Shown here piece by piece: positions 54,791-64,000 of a DNA stretch of 64,000 bases (its first letter is position 1; the number at the start of each line of letters is the position of its first letter). The notes under the pieces were generated by a model. That model had not been told where the DNA came from and did not search any database. It saw nothing but the letters and a program-made list of their open reading frames with translations. The DNA is from Eucommia ulmoides (Eukaryota; Streptophyta; Magnoliopsida; Garryales; Eucommiaceae), in assembly GCA_016647705.1 (NCBI GenBank), contig CM028325.1, positions 29,120,474 through 29,184,473 on the forward strand, read 5' to 3'. The position numbers and the translations under genes are program-made.

Positions 54791-57382
54791 TGTTGATCCT
54801 AAGATTTTGATGGATAATTAAATGTTGATATTTTTTGCGGAACTAACGGTTTTGTTGAGTGTTTCAGTTTATAAGTTCCATTGAAGATATTATCATGAAG
54901 AAGTTGAGATAGATGCTAAATGGATGCTAAAAAGACTGACAAAGATGATGGATATTAAGAGACCGAAGACTTTTAAGAATCTAGGAGAAAATAACTCAAG
55001 TTAATTTTTATTCTTAATGTATCCCGATTAGGATCACGCACGACACAAAAATATTTTTATGATTATGTGTGTTTTTTATAGGATCCTAATTAGTTAAATA
55101 TATTTGCTCCTATGTGAAATTGAAGAGGAAATATTGATTTAAGAACGATTAGAAATTAAAAAATTGATTTAAGGAGTTAACCAAGAAATGAAATCAGTTA
55201 AAGGCGCAAAAACGTAGAAGAAATTAAATTAAAAAGAATTAAGGATTAAGTACAGCAGAATCTGTTGACCTACCTAAATTGATCGGTCAACCAATGCGTA
55301 GGTGCTGGAATTGTGCAGTCTCTAAATCGATAGGTTGACTTGTAGTGTATGATCGGTCGACCTATGGAAAATAGATGAACTCTCTGAATTATTCAGTTGA
55401 TGGAGAGATCGACCTAAGAAACTCTCTGGATCGTCCGGTTAATAGACAAAGGATCAGAGTTCGACCTATGGGCAAGAGCTTTTGGCTTAGGCTACATCCT
55501 GAATCGGGCAGTCGACTGGTGGGTTATTGTTGGTCAACCGACGATCGGTTTCAAGATTCGAGAATTTCATGGTTTTGATCCAAAAAATAGTCGTTACTAA
55601 CCGTTTTATGGTTAGGATATGAGAGATATCTTAGGGATCTTATGGAATTTAAGATATATGGTTGATATTTTGTTATCCCTATAGATATGGTTAATGTATT
55701 TTGATTATTTCTCAATTTGAGTCATGTAATTCTTTCTATCCTATTTAATTGAGTTTGAGAAAATGTTTGAGGGACTTAATTGAACATTTTAAAATTTATA
55801 ATTAAGTAAATTATATCAGGATTAAAATATAATGACATATGGGGTCTACAGGTACTTTTTAAATACTTATCATTTGAAAACTAACCGTTGGAGGATTTGT
55901 TTTAATTCCCTATATAGACCTGCGGATTTCACAAAAAAATGAGATAATATCAATAACTATTCAATTTCTAAGCTTTTCTAAGAGTCATCATTCTAATATT
56001 ATTTTGAGAGATCAAATTGTGAGATCAATTGTTAAAAAGCTCTAGAGTTAAAGTGCTGATTGTGTTAGCGTCACTGAGTTGAGCTATCTAGCATTTCAAT
56101 TTATAATTCTTCAGTGTTATCTTGATGAGATCATTCCAAGCTATCTAGCATTTCAATTTATAATTCTTCAGTGTTATCTTGGTGAGATCATTCCAAGTTA
56201 TTAGTCTTTATTGCATATTTATTTTTCTATATTTGTTTGGTTGATAAGATCTTGATAAAATCGTTTTTTGAACCTTAAATCACATAAAGATATTTTAAAA
56301 CGATTTTTGGTGAAAATCTTATTACAAACTTATTTGTGTGCTATCTATATCTATTATAATCAGATTTTTATGTTTTCTTGACGAAATTGTTCCAAGCTCA
56401 TTCTTAATTGAGTTTATTATTGTTATTATCACTTGCTTGGATAATTGATCTTGTGAAATTGTTTCTGAAACTTTAAAAACATAAAAAATCTTTTAAAATG
56501 ATTTGTGTGATAATCTGATTACATGCTCAATTTTGTGCTACCCGTATTATTTTTATAATCAGAGTTTTGTTTCCTCATTTAATTCTATCACTAGCAATTA
56601 TTGGGACATTAATTGAGTTTAAATTGATTTGAGGTGGTAAAAACTCCGAGTGAGAAGAATTTATCAATTTTATTGTAATTAGTGAGTTGTGTATCAGATT
56701 AGATACTATTGGGAGTGTCTAATCAAGGGTAGCTTTGGGTTTCAATCTCTTCCGGTAAAGAGATTGAGATTTGATCTTTACCTAAGTACAAAAAGGTTAG
56801 GTTATCTTTTTCTCTTAAAAAGAGTTAGGTGTGATTCTTCTTGATTAAGATCAATTGTGAGTGAATTGTAAAGGTTTCATCTTTACCAGGGAAAATGATG
56901 CTTGGAGTGATTGTGAGGTTTGATTCTTAGCCTAAGGTATAAAAGAATTCGGTTTGATCCTTAGTCTGTGAAAGGATTAGATTAGTCTTGAACCTAGGAA
57001 AAATATAAGGTTATTTCTGAGCCTGTTAAAAGGGATTGTAAATGTTGATTTTGAGCCTATGAAAAGAATCATTGTGATAGATTGGTTCCTACCTGTAAAG
57101 AAATCTTGAGTTTAGTGGATGCGACTCTCCGTGGAACTTGAGGGACTAGATTAGCCAAGAATAACTTGGCGAACCAGTATAAATTTCAGGAGTGCTACTT
57201 TCTTTACTTTATTTATAATTTGTTGTTTGGTGTGTACCTAATTGAATATATATATCCGCTGCTATAAAGATAATAATTAATTTAGGGTAAAATTAATTAT
57301 TTGATTTTTGAAGTGTTATTATTTGATAATTTTTATTACTACCTAATTTACCCCCTCTGTTGGGTAGCTCACTGAACCAACA
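54791..57382 (+). repeat. SIRE-like (Ty1/copia) solo LTR inside the integrase of element C
   Basis: A 2592-bp unit, start TGTTGATCCTAAGATTTTG, end CTGAACCAACA. Flanks cttat (54786-54790) and attat (57383-57387) match at four of five positions, and the integrase reading resumes at YYWPQMLDDIEAYVRTCLVC. It contains GGTCGACC-type words (55265-55545), a TATA-like CCTATATAGACC near 55907-55918, a 57-bp tandem duplication (56082-56195), and a degenerate repeat array (about 56735-57090). It is longer than its relative at 24735-26787. Confidence 0.85.
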
Positions 57383-57387
57383 ATTAT

Positions 57388-58283
57388 TATTGGCCTCAAA
57401 TGCTGGATGACATAGAGGCCTATGTTAGAACTTGTCTTGTATGTCAAAAATACAAGGTGGAACAACAACACCCGACAAGATTGTTAGAACCACTACCCAT
57501 GTCGAAGAGTTTATGGAAATCTATCTCCATGGACTTTATATCGACTCTACCAAAGTTAGAAGGTTGTGGGAGCATTGTTGTGGTAGTCGATTGGTTCAAC
57601 AAACATGGCATTTTCGTTTCTACACCAATCGATTATATTGCCCAAGAGACAACTTGATTGTTCTTAAAACACGTAGTGAAACTCTGGGGAGTTCCACAAC
57701 ACATTGTCAGTAATCGAGATCCTCAATTCATTGGTAGATTATGGATTAAGTTGTTCAAGCTACTAGGGACGAACTTGGATTTATCAACAAACTTTCACCC
57801 ATAAACCGATGAGTAGACGGAATGAATCAACGCCTTGTTGGATTTGTACTTATGGTGCTACGTTAGTGTCCACTAGACAAATTGGTCCAAACTCATCGAT
57901 GTGGCACAATTGTCATACAACCGATAAAAGAGTGAGACGACCAACCAAAGCCTTTTGAGATTGTAACAAGGAGGCAACATTTGACGCCTAACGCTATAGC
58001 CACAAGCTAAGATAAGAAAAAATCGGCAACCTACAAGCTAGCCAATATGCCACCAATAAGATTATGAAGTGGGTAAACTACTCTAGACAGTCGTTGGACT
58101 TCAACAAACGAGACTTAGTCCTTGCTAAACTTTTGCCGCAACAGTTCAAGACTCTGAAAAAAGTTCACAAGGGTCTTGTTTAACGTTACGAGGGTTCTTT
58201 TTGTCATAATAAAATGTATAGGGAAGGTCTCGTACAAACTCCTTCTCCTACTAAAGTTAAAGATACATTATGTCTTCCACAAT
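57388..58283 (+). pseudogene. Element C integrase core and C-terminus, cut by element D
   Basis: Zinc-finger end CLVCQKYKVEQQHPTRLLEP, then the core with Asp in SMDFISTLPK, Asp in SNRDPQF and a degraded third block (HP-TDE-TE-INALLDLYL) with stops. A segment matching VHKGLV-RYEG, the linker before the chromodomain, lies near 58160-58190. The reading is lost at 58283, where the LTR of D begins, so any chromodomain is outside or gone. Confidence 0.75.
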
Positions 58284-60697
58284 TGTCACACCCCACCCCG
58301 GACTCCCGTCACCCGAGACCGAGCGTGACATCGACATGACGATAATTGATAAATCAATCAAATCTTTTCACATATATATGTATACATATTTCAAACGCAT
58401 GCACACTGCTGTCAATATTTTTTTTTCCAAAAATAATACCTTCCATGGTTTGCCTTTGACCGACCCACTCCCAAATGACACCACCTTCGAACTCTACCTA
58501 GTGCCAGTAGTGGACCAACTCCTAGTCGCAGTACCTGAAACCAAATATTTTTATCGGTGTACTGTCTTCTTCATAAAAAAAATAATAAAAAAAAAATAAG
58601 GATCAAGCACAAATGTTAAATACCAACTTTCGAAATATAATATTTTATAATTACATACCAGGTTGAAAATCTAGTCCCACTGTCACCAATGTAACGAACT
58701 AATATATCAAAACAAGCAGAACTGTTAAACACCACGTTTCCAAAATATAATAGTATAACCGCATATTATGTTTAAAATCTAGTTTCACTCCACTAATGAA
58801 ATGAAGTAATATAATTAATCCCCAACTCAAATATTTTCAGTCAACCCTTCCAAACATTTTAAATTAACCACACCTAAGCATTTTAAATCGACCAATCCAA
58901 ATGTTTTAAACCATCCAGACCAAATATTTTAATGTATAATAAAATACGCCACACCTTCTCTCCTACTAACCATAGAATCGTTTTTACCTCACGATCAGGT
59001 GTTACGACGGTACCGTTCCTGTACAACTGTGCCATCTAAAGTGACTACCAGTGTCAAGGCCATTTGTTATCACCAATGATAAAGGTACCACCCGCAGGAT
59101 TTGCACTCCTGACGAGTCAATCAAACCACCTACCAAATTAATCCTCCGGACATGTCATAATAATCAACCACCTGTAGGACTACCCTCTTGACAAGTTATA
59201 ATGTAATCAACCACCTGCAGGACTAATCCTCTTGACAGATCATAACATCATCAACTACCTGTAGGACTAATCCTCTTAACAATTCATAATCATCCCGCAT
59301 GACATACCCTCCTGACGGGATTAAAACTATGGCATAGTCGGACAAATATCACCTTCCTTATTTCTTTTTAAAATTACTTTCCCCATTTTTTTATTTTTTA
59401 TTTTTAAAGTCTACTGCCGAAAATCACTTTTTTCCTTTTAAAATCTATTTGATCCAAAAATCATTTTTCACCTTAAAACTAACTCGATAAGGGAAAAATT
59501 ATTTTTTTTACCTTTAAAACCAACTCGATCCAAATGCATCGCAAAATTATCCATCTTTAAATAAACACATTTTTCATAATTTATATGAAAATAAAATTTG
59601 TAAATTTATATAGAAGACAGTACACTCATCTCGATATCTGCACAGCAAAACTATCACCGTCCAAACCTTACTGGGACGCCGGTGCCTGCGAACCTAATAG
59701 CGATAGGACCTAAATTAATATTTTATTTAAAATAACCTAACATGTAATACAGACCCTAAATGACATGATTTCCATTCCCTGAATTTAATTATGCAAAATT
59801 ATTATTTTATTAGTTTCACTACGTTAATTTTTTACTGTACCAAAATTATTAACATTAATAGTTACAAAAATTAATATCACAATTGCGAGGATTTAATGCT
59901 AATAATTTTAATTTAATGGAAATAGTAATCGACTGAAATTTTACCTGTTTCCAAATTGCTTGCCGAGAGATTGGATTTTGGATTTTTAGTTTTTACTTGG
60001 TTTTTTTTTTCTCTTTATTTATTTATTTTATTTTATTTTTTTGTTTTTTTTTTGGTCGCTGGGTTCTCACCGCTGATACACACACACACACTTCACTCAA
60101 CTGGCCGGCAACCACCCTATACACAACGCCGACCAACAACACACGCACACTCGCCAACCAGGCAACAGCACACCCACCACCGTCGCCTTATCAAACTCAC
60201 ACCACCGCCACCACTGCCGACAATCTGAACACACACTACTCCGACACACACACACCGCCGATCACGCATTCACACACACAACACTGATCACGCACATATC
60301 GCCAATGGAACACACACCCACATGCGATCAACACACCTACACACAAAACACACGGCCAGACGACGGACAACCGAAACCCATACACTCACTGGACCGAGCA
60401 GCACACCGTCGATAACCCACACCATAGACAACGAACAAAACATCACACCACTAACACCGGACGAACTGCCACGACCACCCACACACGTGACGAAACACAG
60501 CGACCTACCGGCCAAACCTCTGTCTCTCCTCACCCACTCCGGCGACCTCACCCACGACGATCACCGACTTCTCTCTCTCTTTTTGGTTGTTGGGGTGTGT
60601 GTATGTATAGGTATATATATGCATGAAAGGAGGGGATAATACACTGCAATGTTTTTCCCCCTTTTTTTTTTTTTTTTTGATTGATCTTATCACGTTT

Positions 60698-60796
<99 letters not shown>

Positions 60797-61007
60797 ACTA
60801 TTATCTTAGTTTTAATTACATAATTCTTCCCCTAAATTATCTTTAAGTTTTTTATTTGAACCCAACTCAAATTTCATATTTTTAAAATTTGCGAACTAAC
60901 CCTTAAAATTTTAAATTAAATAATAAATGACATATTCTACCCCGTTATTTTTAAATGTTCTAAAATGAAACTAATGATTATGTGTATGCAAAAGTTAGGG
61001 TCTTACA
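58284..61007 (-). repeat. 3' LTR of element D
   Basis: On the minus strand it begins TGTAAGACCCTAACTTTTGC (61007) and ends GGGGTGGGGTGTGACA (58284), 2724 bp. It includes an (AT)n tract (about 60702-60792), a CA-rich section (about 60075-60480), and short repeats with CCTGTAGGACTAATCCTC around 59190-59275. The frames seen in the CA-rich section are artefacts of dinucleotide composition. Confidence 0.85.
60702..60792. repeat. (AT)n microsatellite within the element D LTR
   Basis: About 90 bp of nearly pure AT alternation, the longest simple repeat in the window. Confidence 0.92.
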
Positions 61008-61025
61008 ACCCTTCCCCCCTAAAGG
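61008..61025 (-). promoter_or_regulatory. Polypurine tract of element D
   Basis: Minus-strand CCTTTAGGGGGGAAGGGT abuts the LTR start, matching the standard Tekay arrangement. Confidence 0.85.
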
Positions 61026-61235
61026 AAATTTCGTCCCAAAATTTTTGCTACCTTGATCGAACAAATGTGGCTATTTATCTCTCATCTCATTTTCTCGCTC
61101 CCACGTCGCTTCCTCTACGGAATGACTGTGCCATCACACTTTTACCAATGGAATCGTTTTCATTCACAACACTTGATCTTTACTACTCAAAATCCGGACT
61201 GGTTCCTTAACGTAGGTCAAATCCTTCTCTAAATC
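61026..61235 (-). pseudogene. Element D chromodomain
   Basis: The minus-strand reading gives LEKDLTYVKEPVRILSS, then KDQVL, IPLVKV and WHSHSVEEATWERENEMRDK. The aromatic cage and the ATWERE helix start are typical of chromodomains at the integrase C-terminus of plant chromoviruses, which direct integration toward heterochromatin. Two stops (after DQVL and near VKV) disrupt it. Confidence 0.78.
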
Positions 61236-62545
61236 GATTATTTGAGAAATCAACACATGCGAAGAATCTGGCACATGTTTCCTAAGCATCGACATATGGA
61301 AAACGTCATGTAATCTGGATAATTCTAGCGGTAAGACAAGTCAATAAGCTATCGTGTCAACCCGTTCTATAATCTCGTATGGCCCGGTATATCTCGGACT
61401 TAACTTTCCTTTCTTCCCAAATCTCATTATGCCCTTTCACGGAGATATACGTAAAAACTCATGATCTCCCACTTTATATTCCAACTCTCGCCTACACTTG
61501 CCAGCTTAACTCTTTTATCGACTCTAAGCAATCTTCAATTTTTTTCCTGAATCACCTTTACTTTGCCTACCGTCATTTGGGCTATATTCGGCATCAACAA
61601 TTCCCGTTCTCCTACCTCAGTTCAATCTGTTGGACTAGAGTCCTACATCTCTTGCTATAGAACGTTTCATACGGTGCCATCTTGATTACCGTATGATAGC
61701 TGTTATTATAGGTAAATTCCATCAACGTCAAAAGATCATCCCAACTATCTAGAAATTCTAGAACACAACCCCTCAACATATCCTCCAACATCTGAATCGT
61801 GCCCTCTAATTGACCATTAGTCTAAGGCTGAAAAACAGTATTGAACTCCAGCTTGGTACCCAAAACAACTTGGAGACTCGGCCAGAACTTCAAAATAAAT
61901 CTTGGATCTCTATCTGACACTATGGAAACCGGTGCACTATGTAATTGGACAATCTCGTCAACATACAATTGGATATACTTATCCAGGAAGTACGTCTTCT
62001 TTACGGTCAGAAAATGATCAGATTTTGTAAGCCTATCAACAATTACCCACATAGAATTATGTCTCTTTTGAGTGCGGGGTAATCTCGAAACACAATCTAT
62101 CACGATATACTTTCATTTCCACTCTGGAATAGGTAGAGGCTGCAATAACCCACCTAGACATTAGTGCTCGATCTTGATTTGCTGAAAAATGAGACACCTT
62201 GCGACAAATTCAGCAATTTTTCGTTTCATTCTATTCTACCAATAGTGTTCTCGCAGATCCTAATACATTTTGGTACTACCTGGGTGCATTGCGTATGCTG
62301 AGTTATGTGCTTCTTCCAAGATATTCTTCTTCAGATTAACATCATCAGGCACACATAATCTATTTCCAATCATCAAGGCTTCATCATTATTCCTGACGCG
62401 ATAGTAAACTCTGTGACCATTTTTCATTTCATCTCTAATCTTCCCCAATTGGACATTCGACTTCTGCGCTTCTATAATACGTCAATCAATGTCAGTCTCA
62501 ACGTCAAAGTCGCAAGCAATGCTGCCGTTTGATCAACCGCCAACT
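61236..62545 (-). pseudogene. Element D integrase
   Basis: The zinc-binding start (62448-62260) reads as KNILEEAHNSAYAMHPGSTKMY. The core (62103-61822) has VIDCVSRLPRTQ (first Asp), SIVSDRDPRFI (second Asp) and, after a stop, TNGQLEGTIQMLEDML with the third acidic residue. The C-terminal part with KLSPRYTGPYEIIERV leads to the chromodomain. Several stops are present. Confidence 0.8.
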
Positions 62546-64000
62546 GGACTCACAAAGATCTCAACTTGGTATATAGATTAGTATGAACAACTTGGATATG
62601 TGCAACCGAAACCACCGATTTTTGACTCAGCACATCTGCTACAACATTGGGCTTTCCAAGATGGTAATAGATAGTACAATCATAGTCCTTGATCAATTCT
62701 ATCCAACGTCTCTGCCTCAGATTTATTTTCTTCTGAGTAAACAAATATTTCAAACTCTGGTGGTTAGTGTATATCTCACACATCTCGCTATACAGGTAAT
62801 ACCTCTAAATCTTCAAGGCAAATATAATCGCCGGCAACTCCAAATCATGCGTCGGGTAGTTACGCTCATGATTCTTTAATCGTCGAGAGGCATATGCAAT
62901 CATGTGCCCATGTTGCATCAGTACACATCCTAACTCTTGGTGTGATGCATCACTGTAGATCACAAAGCCACCGCCTTTTGTCAGAAAGAAAAGTATAGGC
63001 ACAGATATCAGTCTACTCTTCAGCTCTTGGAAACTCTGTTCACATTTGTCAGTCAACTTGAATTTAAATTCCTTGCGGGTCAATAGGGTCAACGAGGCAG
63101 CGATAACAAAGAATCCCTGCACAAACCGACGATAATAACCCGCCAATCCCAAAAAGTTTCGAATTTTGGTTACACTTTTCGGCCTTTCCCATTGAGCCAC
63201 AGCTTCGACTTTCTTTGGATCTACCTGAATACCATCTCCCGAGATAACATACCCTAAGAATACCACTCGATCTAACGAAAACTCACATTTACTGAATTTT
63301 GCATACAACTGCTTCTCTCACAAAGTCTGCATCACAATCTTGAGATGCCCTGCATGCTCTTCTTTATTTTGGGAGTAGATCAATATATCATCAATGAACA
63401 CGATAATAAACTGATCTAGATAGGGTTGGATAATCTGATTCATCAAATCCATAAAGGCAGCAGGGGCATTCGTCAACCCAAATGGCATAACTAAGAATTC
63501 ATAATGCCCATTCCTCGTACGGAATGCCGTTTTTGCCACGTCACTGTCTCTGACTTTCAACTGGTGATATCCTGATCGAAGATCTATTTTGGAAAACACC
63601 TTGGCCTTTTGTAGTTGGTCAAATAGATCATCAATTCTAGGCAACGGGTATTTATTACGAACCGTCACCTTATTCAACTGTCAGTAATCAATACACATCT
63701 TTAGCGTGCCATCCTTCTTCTTTAGGAATAACACTAGGGCTCCCCACAGAGAAACACTAGGTCTGATAAACCCGTGGTCTAACAGATATTGCAACTGAAT
63801 TTTCAATTCCTTCAGCTCGGCAAAGGCCATACGTTAGGGTGGAATTGATATAGGAGAAGTTCCTGGAAGTAACTCGATAATAAATTTAACTTCCCTATCC
63901 ACTGGCAATCTTGACAATTCTTCTGGAAACACATCGGGAAAATCCCTGATTACTGGAATATTCGCCCACCTGAACTCCATTTTGACTGGAGTCAAACACA
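62546..64000 (-). pseudogene. Element D reverse transcriptase-RNase H (partial at the window edge)
   Basis: Frames 63677-63318 and 63308-62805 are one RT-RNase H reading interrupted by a single stop near 63315 (an Arg codon CGA probably changed to TGA). [47 protein letters not shown] and the catalytic [11 protein letters not shown], all intact. RNase [21 protein letters not shown] and [20 protein letters not shown], followed by a second piece with [20 protein letters not shown] (62783-62550). This is the best-preserved polymerase in the right half. Confidence 0.85.

Larger units (their letters stand above)
50841..58283 (+). mobile_element. Element C: Galadriel-type Ty3/gypsy chromovirus, interrupted
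   Basis: A plus-strand element with 5' LTR, initiator-Met PBS, gag with zinc knuckle, protease, RT, RNase H and integrase in Ty3/gypsy order. A solo LTR (54791-57382) splits integrase, and the Tekay element D enters at 58284, cutting off the C-terminus and 3' LTR. Sequence words such as [21 protein letters not shown] and [11 protein letters not shown] match the Galadriel group of plant chromoviruses. Confidence 0.8.
58284..64000 (-). mobile_element. Element D: Tekay-type Ty3/gypsy chromovirus (3' part, runs off the right edge)
   Basis: Reading on the minus strand from the right edge: RT, RNase H, integrase, chromodomain, PPT and 3' LTR. It lies within element C; the left flank is acaat (58279-58283) and the matching copy would be outside the window. 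The long LTR with TGTAAGACCC start and GTGTGACA end, and the integrase words SDRDPRF and RHDVFH-like, place it in the Tekay/Del group. Confidence 0.85.

Noticed and set aside
59956..60639. Frames of about 90-105 residues rich in Thr, His and Pro near the right end
   Set aside because: The same dinucleotide effect in the LTR of element D; there is no domain or conserved start.
1..64000. A new defence, metabolic or regulatory gene system
   Set aside because: After assigning the retroelements, only one host gene remains, and it belongs to a known family. No cluster of unassigned genes is present.

Overview
This window reads as nuclear DNA of a flowering plant, probably a dicot. The evidence is stacked LTR retrotransposons of plant-only lineages (Athila, Tat, Ogre-like, Tekay and Galadriel-type chromoviruses, SIRE-like copia), AT-rich spacers, and one intron-containing gene of clear plant type. 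The species cannot be named from the sequence. I see no bacterial operon, CRISPR array, tRNA or rRNA gene.

Only one convincing host gene is present: a three-exon, minus-strand gene (41624 down to 36798) for an organelle-type CDK5RAP1/MiaB-like tRNA methylthiotransferase of 623 residues. It has an intact reading frame, GT-AG introns and all six iron-sulphur cysteines.

Left block, 1-22331. A minus-strand Tat-lineage gypsy element (T) is cut in two. Its pol end lies at 1-3310, its RT start, protease and gag at 17687-21150, and its PBS and 5' LTR at 21592-22331. The interruption is a complete minus-strand Athila element (A, 3311-17686) with a matching target duplication (atggc/atgac). A itself carries a plus-strand Athila-type solo LTR (4849-6553). 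T also carries a 1.19 kb insert in gag (18915-20104) that resembles the first part of the Tekay LTR at the right end of the window.

Middle block, 22332-36790. A plus-strand Ogre-like relic (about 23.5-31.9 kb) is interrupted by a SIRE-like solo LTR (24735-26787, duplication caacc) and an Athila solo LTR (30358-31777, duplication catct). It abuts a truncated minus-strand gypsy element (U, 31925-33422). A Tat-type LTR fragment (34449-36022) carries a 555-bp hAT-like non-autonomous DNA transposon with a perfect 8-bp duplication.

Right block, 41932-64000. A Tat-type element that has lost almost all of pol (B, 41932-47564, duplication aatgt) lies 308 bp upstream of the gene's start codon, head to head with it. 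A small, comparatively young non-autonomous element with iMet-type PBS follows (E, 48181-50199; two 235-bp LTRs with 8 differences). A plus-strand Galadriel-type chromovirus (C, 50841-58283) is broken by a second SIRE-like solo LTR (54791-57382) and by a Tekay chromovirus (D, 58284 to the right edge).

All transposon genes seen carry stops, frameshifts or lost catalytic residues and are treated as pseudogenes. I did not find a clearly new molecular system. The observations most worth a second look are clusters of short dyad-symmetric words upstream of the TATA box in the LTRs of two unrelated families, a similar cluster inside element A ahead of its env-like ORF, the pol-deleted element B, and element E.
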